From JBCFBK01 sp038562555 (lineage in GTDB: Bacteria; Bacteroidota; Bacteroidia; Bacteroidales; Prolixibacteraceae): a DNA stretch of 46,899 nucleotides. The notes beneath the pieces are model-generated. The model was not told the origin of the DNA. It saw only the letters and a program-made list of their open reading frames with translations, and made no database searches. The stretch spans positions 1-46,899 of the forward strand of contig JBCFBK010000047.1 in the NCBI GenBank assembly GCA_038562555.1. Direction: 5' to 3'. The position numbers were made by a program, and so were the translations under genes. Positions 33,305 to 41,938 of this stretch are shown in pieces (position 1 is the first letter of the stretch; each line of letters begins with the position of its first letter).

Positions 33305-35212
33305 TTACCATCCCGGACTCTGGTTCAGATTCTTATTGCTCAGCAGTTCGTTCTCATTGACCGGCCACAGGTAATCGCGCGTGGTAAACTGCTGGTTAAA
33401 GATGACCTTAACCCGGTAATAGGAAGCCGCATCTTCCTGTTCCACATCCCATCCTGAAATGGGCTTGTTCAGTTCGGAGGTACATTCCTTCCAGCGGCGG
33501 AGGTCCCAGTACCGTTGCGCCTCAAATGCCAGCTCGATCAGCCGCTCGCGGTGAATGATCTCCCGGAGTCCCGACTGTGTTTTATACTTTTCCGGATTCG
33601 TTGAATAATTATCCCACGAAACGGCCACCGTTGGAAGGCCGGCGCGCTCACGGACCAGGTCAATCCACCGGTAAACCTCGTCAGACGGTCCGCCGGCTTC
33701 GTTCAGGGCTTCGGCGTACAACAGGTACAGGTTCGCCAGGCGGATTACCGGCCAGGGATACTGCTCTATTGTATATTCGCTTACCCCGATCACATTGTTA
33801 AAGTTGACCAGCTTCTTGGGCCAGTAGCCGGTTACGGAATACGAAGCCAGGTTCTGGGCCGAAGCCGGCTGTCCCTTTTTACAGGAAACGTAAAGCAGGT
33901 CTTCGGGCTTGCTGTCGTCGAAACGGCCCTGCCCGTACCAGATCGCCCCGTCAAAGCCCAGCGAAGCGTAGAAACGCGGTTCCCGGTTAAAGTGCATGCT
34001 TACGGTGGTATAACCCTCGCGGATATAACGCCTTGAATCCGCATCGCCCATTTTCAGTGAATACCTGCCTGCGTAGTCCCATGTTTTGTCTTCCGTGACG
34101 GGAAGGCCGTTTTCCGTATAAAACATTTCGGCCAGTTTGACCGGAGGAGCGTACAAGCCGGAGGTCGAACTGTTTGACGTATAAGCCGGATCGAGTCCGC
34201 GGGGCGTGGAGCCCGCCTGCAGGGAACCGGCCCGGCTGGTCGTGTTCGCCCAGATGATCTCCGAATTCCACTTTTCACAAACGCTGTTGCGGATATTCAT
34301 TTGGGTGCGGATGGTGTCGGAGATGTCGTACTGGAAAAATTCCGGAGCAAAGTAGTAAAGTTTGTAGCCCTGGGCGTGGCAGAACTCAATAGCTTCGCGG
34401 CAGGCGTCGGCGGCTGCCTGCCATTTGGCGGCATCATATTGCGCATTGAACAGTTCTTCACCTTTACTGTTCTGAAAGCCCGTATAATCGGCATTCCCGT
34501 TATAAAACGGACTTGCGGCATAGCTCAGGACGATCGCCTTTGTGGAGAGACCGATCGCTTTGGTAATTCTGCCCAGCTCGGTAATCTCGTTCTCAATCTT
34601 ATCGGGCAGATCTTCGATCGCCTCATCCAGCAGTTGCCCGATATAGCTGAAGCACTCGCCGACCGTTGAGCGGGTCGGGTACACGTCTTCGGTACCGGCA
34701 TCGACCGGTACGTTTTCGCGGATCAGCGGGATGGGGCCGTACATCCGGAGCAGGTAGAAGTGATAATAAGCTTTGAGGAACTTCACTTCCGCAATCCAGC
34801 GTTCTTTTTCATAATCGTCCATATCGGGGACCGTACCGATATCTTCCAGAAAAATGTTGCATTGGCGGATACCTTCATAAAGGTCCTTCCCGCCCTGGGT
34901 TCCCTGCCAGTAGTTCATATAGGGGTCGACCACCCGCTGGTAGCCACGGGCTATTTGCCAGGCCTGGGCGCTATTTGAAGCCGGGAGCCACATTTCATCT
35001 CCGGCAGCATTTGCCACATTGGAGGTAAACGCCCCGTGGGCCGGCAGGTACGAATAACAGGTAAAGAGAAATTTCTCGGCCGTGGTCCGCATGCTGAAAG
35101 CATGGTCGAGGGTTGCAATGTTGTCGGGGACAATATCCAGGTAGTTGTTGCAGCCCGAAAGCATCAGGCCGGCAACGATTAACAATTTTAATATCTTCAT
35201 AGCAGGTTTCAT
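33305..35212 (-). CDS. SusD/RagB-family surface lipoprotein
   Basis: 635 aa. The start at 35212 shares one base with the SusC stop (TAATG); Met5 (35200) is an alternative. The signal MKILKLLIVAGLMLSGCNNY has its lipid-modified Cys at position 21 of the long form. LDIVPDNIATLDHAFSMRTT and EKFLFTCYSYLP are the SusD N-terminal block; RLANLYLLYAEALNEAGGPS and ELAFEAQRYWDLRRWK are the conserved C-terminal helices. The length fits the larger glycan-type SusD proteins. It captures ligand for the SusC barrel encoded upstream. Confidence 0.94.
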   Translation of the reverse strand: MKPAMKILKLLIVAGLMLSGCNNYLDIVPDNIATLDHAFSMRTTAEKFLFTCYSYLPAHGAFTSNVANAAGDEMWLPASNSAQAWQIARGYQRVVDPYMNYWQGTQGGKDLYEGIRQCNIFLEDIGTVPDMDDYEKERWIAEVKFLKAYYHFYLLRMYGPIPLIRENVPVDAGTEDVYPTRSTVGECFSYIGQLLDEAIEDLPDKIENEITELGRITKAIGLSTKAIVLSYAASPFYNGNADYTGFQNSKGEELFNAQYDAAKWQAAADACREAIEFCHAQGYKLYYFAPEFFQYDISDTIRTQMNIRNSVCEKWNSEIIWANTTSRAGSLQAGSTPRGLDPAYTSNSSTSGLYAPPVKLAEMFYTENGLPVTEDKTWDYAGRYSLKMGDADSRRYIREGYTTVSMHFNREPRFYASLGFDGAIWYGQGRFDDSKPEDLLYVSCKKGQPASAQNLASYSVTGYWPKKLVNFNNVIGVSEYTIEQYPWPVIRLANLYLLYAEALNEAGGPSDEVYRWIDLVRERAGLPTVAVSWDNYSTNPEKYKTQSGLREIIHRERLIELAFEAQRYWDLRRWKECTSELNKPISGWDVEQEDAASYYRVKVIFNQQFTTRDYLWPVNENELLSNKNLNQSPGW

Positions 35213-38200
35213 TAGAATGATACGTTAACGCCCATGTTGTAAACCTTCTGTACCGGGTAGCCAAGGCCGTTCCCCGCCATTTCGGGGTCCCAGAGTTTAA
35301 ATTTACTGAAGGTGAGCAGGTTGGATCCGCTGAAATAAATCCTGAAGGTCGCGTCTTGCTTTTTCAGCCACTTCGCCGGCAGGGTATAGCCCAGTTCAAC
35401 CGATTTCAGCCGGATAAAGGAACCGTCGCGCATAAACCAGGTGCTTTGCTGCGAATTATTGTTGTTGCCTGCCGAGCTGGTGCTGAGGCGGGGCCACAGC
35501 GCATACAGGTTCCGGTTATCCTCCGACCAGTGATCGTCGGCATAAGCCTGCAACAACTGGTTCTGATAGATGATGCCAGAACTCGCTTCCGCATCACTGT
35601 AGGTGTACGAAGCAAAAGGAGCTGTAGCGCCCACGCTGATCCAGAACGACTCGCGCGCCAGTCCCTGGAAGAAAGTCGAAATGTCAAGCTGCTTGTAGCC
35701 CAGCGAGAAACCGAAGCCATACACGATTTCAGGTGATGTGGGGTGGCCGACCGGCACCTGGTCGAGCGTGGTGATTTGCCCGTCGCGGTTCACATCGTGG
35801 TATTTGATGTCGCCCCCGCCATATTCGCCGAAGTTCTGTTTGGGCGAATTGGCTGCCTCCTCGTCATCGACAAACAGGCGTTCGGCAATATAACCCCACT
35901 GTTGCCCGATGGGATACCCTACCCTGCTCTTCCAGGGCGCATGATCGTAAGTCGGCTCCTCATAAACCAGGTATTCGCTCGAAGCGTAGGTAAAATTGAG
36001 ACGGCCCTGGACCCACAGGTCCTTGCTGATGATCTTGTTATAGTCGACCGACAGATCGATCCCTTTGCTTTCCGCTTCGCCGATGTTGGCCTGCGGCTGG
36101 GCCGAAAGCCCCATGGTGGCCGGAGTGGCCGAGCGGGTCATCAGGATGTTGGTGCGGTGCTCCTTATAAATATCGGCCTGGATCTCCATGCTGTTAAACA
36201 AGGTCATTTCAAGGCCCAGGTTCGTCTTTTTAGCCGTTTCCCAGGTAATCTCCGGATTGGAATAACGGGAAAGCGAAATCCCGTTCCGGGAATAACCGAA
36301 ATCCCGTCCAAAGGTGGCGCCTTTGCCCGAATCGTCCATATTTACATTAGAGAGGTAAAGAAAGCGGGAGCTTCCAATGGCGTCGTTCCCGACCAGGCCG
36401 TAGGTTCCTTTCAGCTTTAAGCGGGTAATGAACCGCTTCAGGTTATCGCTCCAAAAGTTTTCATTCGAAACATTCCAGCCCAGCCCGAACGAGGGGAAAA
36501 AGCCATAGCGGTTGGTCTTATAAAAGCGCTCGGAGCCGTTATAGCCGAAGTTAAATTCGGCATAATACCGGTCTTTGTAGGCATAAGTAGCCCGGCCCGA
36601 CAAACCGACGTTGCGGTACGGCAGCGATTCCTGCAAATCGTCGGCATTGCCGGTGAGTTCATTCCGCATCATAAATACCAGCAAACCGCTCACGGTATGC
36701 TTTTCCTTAAACGTCCGGTCATAATTGACTGAAGATTCCAGGTAAAAATCGGAACTCACCGTTTTTGATCCGGGACTGTAATTCAGGTACTCCGTGCCAC
36801 CCTCTTCGTTCAGGGCGTCGAGCTTGTAGGTATTGGTGACCTTGTCCCACGAACCGGCGTGATACCAGAACGGGCTGTAGGAACGGGTCACATCGAAATA
36901 CGAATACCGGGTTGTATTGACCATTCCCCTCACAGAAAGGCCCTTGGCAATGAAGTTCAAATCCTGTTTCAATTCAAACTGGGCCGACATACTTGAACGG
37001 GAATAATCCTTATAACCTTTCACCATGTCGGCATAAGGATTCAGGTAGTTGCCGTTTTCGTAGTTCCCGAACAAAATGTGGTTGACAAACTGGTGGTCAT
37101 CATCTTTTGGGTAGTAGGGAGGAAACAGGACAGGATTTGTACGCATCACTTTCTGATAGAGGGAAGTTCCGCCGTCGATCGGACCGGTGTAATCGTCGAA
37201 CGTACCGCTGAGACGGACATTCATTTCGGTACTTTCAGTCACATTAATATTGACATTAGTCCTTAAGGTATAGATTTTCAGATCGATGTTATTGTTGAAG
37301 TTATTCTGTTTATCCACTTTCAAAATGCCGTTCTCCTGGTCGAAGGAGCCGGCCACATAATAGCGCGCCACTTTACCGCCGCCGCTCACGTTGAGGTTAA
37401 TCCGCTGGTTCATGGCATAGTTGTTCATCAACGCATTCCGCCAGTTGGTAACCGGGAACATGTACGGATTGGCGCCGGCGATTGTCTGATCGATCTTCTG
37501 GTCGGAGTACGGGATAATGCCCAGCGGATCGCGGGTCAGCACCGCCTCGTTCGCCAGGCGCATGTAGGTAATCGGATCGGCCAGTTCAACGTTGCGGGTG
37601 GGCATGGAAACGGAGTTTTCGGCCCGGAAGCTCACTTTGGCTTTCCCCTCCACCCCCTGTTTGGTTGTGATGAGGATCACCCCGTTGGCGCCCCTTGCGC
37701 CATAGAGCGCCGTTGAAGTGGCATCTTTCATAATGGAGAAGCTGGCGATGTCGTCCACTTCGAGGCGGGCGAGGTCGGTTGTCGATACCTCCACATTGTC
37801 GATCAGGATCAGCGGATCGACCTTATAGCCGAAGGTCGTGACCCCGCGGATAAAGAAATCGGCATTGTCCTGGCCCGGTTCGCCGCTCCGCTGGTAGGAG
37901 ATGATCCCTCCCACCCTTCCGGCAAGCGCCGTGGTGAGGTTGCTGCTGGGCACTTTCAGTTCGGCCGGTTTGACGGTCGAGATGGAACCGATCACCGATT
38001 CCTTTTTCTGCTTACCGAAAGCCACGATGGTCACATCTTCCAGTTCCTGTGTCTTTTCGATCAGTTTTACATTCATAACCGGCCGGTTACCCACGTCGAT
38101 GATCTGGCTTTCCATCCCGATAAAAGAGAATACCAGTTTTTCACCCGGTTTGCAGTCGATCGAGTAAGAGCCGTCGGTGTCGGTAATCACCCCGCGGGTG

Positions 38201-38445
38201 GTACCCACGATGGTGATGGTCACCCCCGGCAGGGGAGCGCCGGACTGGTCGGTAACCTTACCCTTTACTTTGAGTTGATTTTGAGCCAATGTTCCGGGAG
38301 CACCGGTAGTGAAAATCCCGGGTGAAGGCTCTGCGGCTACCCCCGAACTGCCCGTTTGGCGGGGCAATCCGGCAGCCGCATGTGCGAGAAATAAGAGCAT
38401 AAAAATTCCATAAACACGGGATCGTGTTTTAAACAGGTTTTTCAT
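35212..38445 (-). CDS. SusC/RagA-family TonB-dependent transporter without STN domain
   Basis: 1077 aa. A signal peptide to about residue 26 is followed by a low-complexity linker, a carboxypeptidase-regulatory-like domain at about 59-130 (GAPLPGVTITIVGTTRGVIT), a TonB box EDVTIVAFG at about 136-144, the plug at about 149-275 (DATSTALYGARGANGVILIT), and a barrel ending VYNMGVNVSF. Unlike the other two SusC proteins here it has no STN domain, and there is no FecR/sigma pair nearby. Regulation must therefore come from elsewhere, such as a hybrid two-component or SusR-like regulator outside the window. Confidence 0.94.
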   Translation of the reverse strand: MKNLFKTRSRVYGIFMLLFLAHAAAGLPRQTGSSGVAAEPSPGIFTTGAPGTLAQNQLKVKGKVTDQSGAPLPGVTITIVGTTRGVITDTDGSYSIDCKPGEKLVFSFIGMESQIIDVGNRPVMNVKLIEKTQELEDVTIVAFGKQKKESVIGSISTVKPAELKVPSSNLTTALAGRVGGIISYQRSGEPGQDNADFFIRGVTTFGYKVDPLILIDNVEVSTTDLARLEVDDIASFSIMKDATSTALYGARGANGVILITTKQGVEGKAKVSFRAENSVSMPTRNVELADPITYMRLANEAVLTRDPLGIIPYSDQKIDQTIAGANPYMFPVTNWRNALMNNYAMNQRINLNVSGGGKVARYYVAGSFDQENGILKVDKQNNFNNNIDLKIYTLRTNVNINVTESTEMNVRLSGTFDDYTGPIDGGTSLYQKVMRTNPVLFPPYYPKDDDHQFVNHILFGNYENGNYLNPYADMVKGYKDYSRSSMSAQFELKQDLNFIAKGLSVRGMVNTTRYSYFDVTRSYSPFWYHAGSWDKVTNTYKLDALNEEGGTEYLNYSPGSKTVSSDFYLESSVNYDRTFKEKHTVSGLLVFMMRNELTGNADDLQESLPYRNVGLSGRATYAYKDRYYAEFNFGYNGSERFYKTNRYGFFPSFGLGWNVSNENFWSDNLKRFITRLKLKGTYGLVGNDAIGSSRFLYLSNVNMDDSGKGATFGRDFGYSRNGISLSRYSNPEITWETAKKTNLGLEMTLFNSMEIQADIYKEHRTNILMTRSATPATMGLSAQPQANIGEAESKGIDLSVDYNKIISKDLWVQGRLNFTYASSEYLVYEEPTYDHAPWKSRVGYPIGQQWGYIAERLFVDDEEAANSPKQNFGEYGGGDIKYHDVNRDGQITTLDQVPVGHPTSPEIVYGFGFSLGYKQLDISTFFQGLARESFWISVGATAPFASYTYSDAEASSGIIYQNQLLQAYADDHWSEDNRNLYALWPRLSTSSAGNNNNSQQSTWFMRDGSFIRLKSVELGYTLPAKWLKKQDATFRIYFSGSNLLTFSKFKLWDPEMAGNGLGYPVQKVYNMGVNVSF

Positions 38446-38488
38446 AACTTTGGAAAAGTTTAAAGTTTTTTAATTAGTAAAGCATTAA

Positions 38489-38536
38489 TCCTGCGGTTCC
38501 GGATAGTACGCCAATACTCTTAATGGAACCGCAGGA
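38489..38536 (-). promoter_or_regulatory. Structured 5' leader of the third SusC gene
   Basis: TCCTGCGGTTCC (38489-38500) and GGAACCGCAGGA (38525-38536) are perfect 12-bp arms with a 24-nt loop. A second stem follows upstream (CCGGAA 38546-38551, TTCCGG 38565-38570). The leader from the predicted start near 38628 to the ATG at 38445 is about 180 nt. Long structured leaders are common in Bacteroidota SusC genes and can host antisense or attenuating control; which applies here is not visible. Confidence 0.55.
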
Positions 38537-38634
38537 AGACTTGCACCGGAAAGGCAGCTAAAAATTCCGGCCTTTTAAGGTTTAGTTGTTTTCGGTTTAG
38601 GTCATAGGCAAACGGTATTTTAAGTTTCGATAAG

Positions 38635-38667
38635 CAAATATATAATCATTTGACGATACAAACCAAA
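38635..38667 (-). promoter_or_regulatory. Promoter of the third SusC/SusD locus
   Basis: Minus-strand TTTG (complement of 38664-38667), 21 bp, then TATATTTG (complement of 38635-38642) match TTTG-N19-21-TAnnTTTG exactly. The HTH gene on the plus strand begins 25 bp away at 38692, so its product could act on this promoter (inference). Confidence 0.8.
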
Positions 38668-38691
38668 TATTTTCATTAGAAAAATCAACAA

Positions 38692-39075
38692 ATGACGATA
38701 AATAAAAGAATATTGGAAGTAATGAACACTTTCAATATGAATAAAAACCAATTCGCTATTAAACTGGGAGTTCATCCGACAGTGGTTCATAACATCGTTG
38801 ATGATAATGGGAGAAAAAACGAACCGAGCTTTAAGTTTCTCTCGAAGCTAATGTCGTCTTTCGAAGATATAAATGGCGATTGGTTACTTACTGGTAGAGG
38901 TGATATTTTCCGGTCCAAAGAAGCAACTTTAACGCCCGAAAAAATCTTAAATCCCTTACAAGAAATTGAAGAACTCAAGAAAGATAAAACCGTTCTCGCT
39001 GAACAGATTGTCTTAAAGGATCAACAAATACAGAGGCTTTGGAGAGAGATTGATAAATTTGAAAAAGGTACTTGA
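38692..39075 (+). CDS. Helix-turn-helix protein with C-terminal coiled coil
   Basis: 127 aa. The N-terminal 70 residues form a phage-repressor-like HTH: KRILEVMNTFNMNKNQFAIK, LGVHPTVVHNIVDDNGRKNE, FKFLSKLMSSFEDINGDWLL. TGRGDIF is the conserved ending of many Bacteroidota CI-like repressors. Residues 85-125 are a charged coiled coil (EIEELKKDKTVLAEQIVLKD). It is divergent from the SusC promoter at 38635-38667 and stands before the AT-rich island. Many such genes lie near mobile elements. Its target is not known. Confidence 0.8.
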   Translation: MTINKRILEVMNTFNMNKNQFAIKLGVHPTVVHNIVDDNGRKNEPSFKFLSKLMSSFEDINGDWLLTGRGDIFRSKEATLTPEKILNPLQEIEELKKDKTVLAEQIVLKDQQIQRLWREIDKFEKGT

Positions 39076-39292
39076 TAAATAGGCATTCAGTGGCTACTCC
39101 GTTTCACGCAAAGAAACAAATCATGCATAACAACATCATTAGAAGGGCTGCAACTAGACACAAGAGTCCTTCCAGAGTATAATGCTTCAGAGTATTTCGG
39201 AATATTCAACAAGAAATGGCTCCTCTCCGGCTGTTGCAAAATGATCATTGATTCCGAATCCAGAGCAAGTTGTTGTGTGGAGAAAGTGCTTC

Positions 39293-39344
39293 CAACCCAA
39301 GGATCAGCGAAGGAGCACCGAACGATCACCAAAGGATGAGGTTT
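39293..39344. repeat. Second copy of the 11-bp-period array with the 29-bp shared core
   Basis: GGATCA, GGAGCA, CGATCA and GGATGA begin at 39301, 39312, 39323 and 39334, exactly 11 bp apart. The block 39293-39321 is identical over 29 bp to 26636-26664, while the last two units differ from the other copy. It lies 217 bp after the HTH gene in non-coding DNA. Confidence 0.75.
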
Positions 39345-39582
39345 TTGAATTCGAAAAGTAGGAACGTTTTCTCCGCCCCCCCGTCCATCTTCTTACCAAG
39401 GCCGCTTTCAGAATAGAGGGACAAATGTTGCCTTTACCGTTGAAACGGAAAACAGACAGAGGGATCGGCAAATCCCAGTATATGAGGCCTAGTTTCAGCT
39501 AACCGAAACCACCGCAAAATACTTATATTATGCTATCAGGACAGGTAGTATAACCTGCGGGCTTGGTATATGCCTGGTACAC

Positions 39583-39626
39583 ACCTCGTTCAGACCTCAT
39601 ACGGACCTCATACGGACCTCACAAGA
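39583..39626. repeat. Four-unit tandem array, 11-bp period
   Basis: ACCTCGTTCAG, ACCTCATACGG, ACCTCATACGG and ACCTCACAAGA begin at 39583, 39594, 39605 and 39616. Two units are identical and all share ACCTC. The unit differs from the other arrays but has the same length of 11 bp and the same number of copies. Confidence 0.8.
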
Positions 39627-39692
39627 ATTATGACCCTACTAAATCAGGTATAACCGAGGAGCATCCGAGAGCTATTTTCTATATTTCTATTG

Positions 39693-39735
39693 TACAAGTG
39701 TAATCGGTAAACCACTTGTAGTTACCGATTACACT
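39693..39735. repeat. Overlapping inverted repeats that form mutually exclusive hairpins
   Basis: AGTGTAATCGGTAA (39697-39710) pairs perfectly with TTACCGATTACACT (39722-39735), loop 11 nt. TACAAGTG (39693-39700) pairs perfectly with CACTTGTA (39713-39720), loop 12 nt. The AGTG at 39697-39700 is used by both, so only one can form at a time. No coding sequence overlaps it. Confidence 0.8.
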
Positions 39736-40138
39736 GATCTGTTGCCGCACAACTGGAAGGCGTTAAAAAGTGGTCAGAAAAGTTCGACTGATTCCGACAA
39801 TTGTCAGGAGCCTTCAGAAAAATCAGCAAGTCCATACCAATTTTAGAACAGATTCCAAAAAAGTCCAACCTGTGTCGGAATGTTTTTGGAATTTTTAAAA
39901 CAGAAATGAAAACTACCGGATTGCGTCACCTGTACCAGACCGATTGCTTACTCTCTAATTCCTAAATTTGCTACCAAATGACTAGGGATGAAAAGCACAT
40001 GGCAAGAATAATATGGCTATTCCGGCGCTTATGCTCCCGAATTGCTCCGCGCGGGCGGCGTGATTCTACCAAAAACCATATTTCACATCCCAAAACTCCT
40101 CTGTTAACCCCGTTTTTGGGTGCTTATCCGCTGGAATG

Positions 40139-40590
40139 TCATGATTTTTTCCCTTGAAAAATGTCCATTCCCCGTGGACTTTTAGGTTTCTCAACCGAAT
40201 CCGGCACAGGCGTATCAACAACGAAACGGTCAAAATTGATTTCCTTCTTAGGTGGAACGATCTTCTTTTCCGCGAACGTTCTGAAGTAGTTTTCAAGGCC
40301 TGGATTGCCCAAAAGATAATCGATCACCTTGTCCTCTAAAATATGCTGATAATTATAGCGCGGCAAATAGCCCTTAACATACAGTTTCCAAGACTCGCCA
40401 AAACAGCACTGTTGTTTTGATGTTTAAACTCAACGGCACCTTTTTCCCGGTTTGGCAATAGTTGAAGCAATGCTCTCCGATAGGCTGATTTATTATATTT
40501 TTCTTCTCTTAACTCTTTTTCGATCATGCTAAAATAATCGGCGAGTATTAGAGCGATTTCAGTGGGTGCCCAAGGATCACTCGTTACCAT
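40139..40590 (-). pseudogene. Broken restriction-endonuclease-type gene: N-terminal head region only
   Basis: Starts at 40590 inside the last codons of the methyltransferase gene (14-bp overlap). The first 68 or so residues (WAPTEIALILADYFSMIEKE; YNKSAYRRALLQLLPN; GAVEFKHQNNSAVLASLG) resemble the N-terminal head found on some HNH and DUF3883-type nucleases, where SIEFKHQNISAVL and GYxPRxNYQ recur (from memory). The frame then breaks at the T run 40385-40387 (plus strand). One extra base there restores KLYVKGYLPRYNYQHILEDK in a second frame that runs to a stop at 40139. A further frame continues to 40066 (KTGLTEEFWDVKYGFW). No nuclease catalytic domain is left, so the gene is truncated as well as frameshifted. 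Confidence 0.7.
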
Positions 40591-41938
40591 ATCGCAATCT
40601 ATAGCTTGTAGAATAAATATGTTCTAACTCAACTTCATTCGCGTGACTTGTATAAAAGTCGACTATTCTTTCGTTTTGGATGAGATTCTTTGCTACTAAC
40701 TCAATGACTTTAGCGTTGACAGCATTGCCTAAAGCTTGGTAGGCTAAACCTTCACTAGTGTTTAGTCTGATACCGTTTAATGATTGCAATTTTAGCCCTT
40801 CTTCGATTGATAAATATCTTTTTTTCCATCCAATGATCGGTATTTGTGTTGAAGAACTCGCAACTAGCGCGGGAGAATAATCAGGTCGTTTCACTCTTAT
40901 CCCCGAACCGCGAAACTGTATGATTTTTTTAAACAAGTCTCCTTCTTCCCCTTGACAATTCCACTCAAATTTTTGCCAACTAGGAGGCATTTTTTCTAAT
41001 CGCGAGATTAGCGGATCAATATGTTTTTTGTGAGTTTGATAGAACTCTCGGTTCTGTCTGATAAACCTTTTCTTCCAAGTAGGGAATTGTATTGATTTGG
41101 GTTTACTTCGTGCATAGCTAGGTAGTCTTTCCAACTGTTGGGCCTTAGTCATCCCATGAAGAGATTGTCCAAAACAACCAAGGAAAGCGTCTAGCTCTTT
41201 TTTTTTGAAGTGGATTGGTGCTTTTTCTTCAAAAGGATAAGTTGCTCCAAACTCCATTGACCAAATAGGGAATGAAGGAAGTTTAGTATGCTTTGGAAGT
41301 CTATCTAGAAACTCTTGCCATAAATCAAGACATTCCAATTCCCTTTCAGGTAGTTTTTTGGGAATTCTGATGTCATCAACAATAATGTCACTAATTCCCG
41401 AGGCTACTTGCATATCTGGCTGGGGCCATGTGAAATGGGAGAGCCCGTTTAGCGAGCCGACTATTATCATTCGCTCTCTAAGCTGAGGAACTCCAAAATC
41501 ATGAGGTGACAGTTTCTTATGAGCGACACTGTACCCTAACTCACTTTCTAAAGTCTCCCTGATAACCGCCCAAGTCTTTCCTTTATTGTGGAATTCTAGG
41601 TTAGGCACGTTTTCTAGGATGAAATAGCGAGGCCTGTGGTGAGATAAGATTCTTGCAATATCATGGAAGAGTGTTCCCCTATCTTCATCACTAAGTCCGT
41701 TCTGATAACCTGCTTTAGAAAAAGGTTGACATGGAAACCCAGCGCAAAGGATATCATGAGGAGGAATATCCAATACGTTCTCTTTTTTTATATCACCCGA
41801 AGCCTCAATCCCAAAGTTTTCATGATATAATCTGCGGTATTCCAGTACAATCTCGCTAGCATATACACAGCGATGCCCTAACTGCGATAATGCTACATGA
41901 AAGCCACCAATACCCGCAAACAAGTCTATAAAGTTCAT
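40577..41938 (-). CDS. DNA (cytosine-5-)-methyltransferase
   Basis: 453 aa. Motif I is FIDLFAGIGGFHVAL (residues 3-17), motif IV DILCAGFPCQPFSKAG with catalytic Cys70, motif VI ENVPNLEF (Glu109), motif VIII QLRERMIIVG (about 152-161), and motif X YQALGNAVNA near residue 415. The target-recognition region between VIII and X is about 240 residues and gives no specificity by eye. It shares one base with the stop codon of the helicase gene upstream (TAATG) and overlaps the broken endonuclease gene downstream by 14 bp, so all three were once translated as a unit. It may now act as a solitary methylase. Confidence 0.95.
   Translation of the reverse strand: MNFIDLFAGIGGFHVALSQLGHRCVYASEIVLEYRRLYHENFGIEASGDIKKENVLDIPPHDILCAGFPCQPFSKAGYQNGLSDEDRGTLFHDIARILSHHRPRYFILENVPNLEFHNKGKTWAVIRETLESELGYSVAHKKLSPHDFGVPQLRERMIIVGSLNGLSHFTWPQPDMQVASGISDIIVDDIRIPKKLPERELECLDLWQEFLDRLPKHTKLPSFPIWSMEFGATYPFEEKAPIHFKKKELDAFLGCFGQSLHGMTKAQQLERLPSYARSKPKSIQFPTWKKRFIRQNREFYQTHKKHIDPLISRLEKMPPSWQKFEWNCQGEEGDLFKKIIQFRGSGIRVKRPDYSPALVASSSTQIPIIGWKKRYLSIEEGLKLQSLNGIRLNTSEGLAYQALGNAVNAKVIELVAKNLIQNERIVDFYTSHANEVELEHIYSTSYRLRYGNE

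Larger units (their letters stand above)
39076..40065. other. Gene-poor interval of about 1 kb
   Basis: No convincing gene is seen on either strand; an 81-codon minus frame at 39087-39332 has no family look. The stretch holds two 11-bp-period arrays (39293-39344 and 39583-39626), the two-way hairpin at 39693-39735, the 10-bp palindrome GACAATTGTC at 39796-39805, and spaced 9-bp inverted copies ATTCCGACA (39791-39799) and TGTCGGAAT (39873-39881). A GC-rich patch at 40030-40065 differs from its surroundings and looks like debris of a mobile element. Confidence 0.6.

Noticed and set aside
35743..36420. 225-codon plus-strand frame opposite the third SusC gene
   Set aside because: Antisense to a certain SusC coding region, no recognisable domain and no promoter; a shadow frame.
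39087..39332. 81-codon minus-strand frame in the gene-poor interval
   Set aside because: It spans an 11-bp-period repeat at its start, has no promoter-like sequence or recognisable family, and has Ser/Cys-rich composition unlike its neighbours.
26636..39344. The 29-bp shared core as attachment sites of an integrated element
   Set aside because: The interval contains a full SusC/SusD locus and no integrase or other element genes, and the arrays look like members of a repeat family; kept only as a possible rearrangement mark.
39583..39626. CRISPR array
   Set aside because: Units are 11 bp and directly abutting, with no spacers and no cas operon. The Cas4-like domain at 45972 is fused to a helicase and is not evidence of CRISPR.
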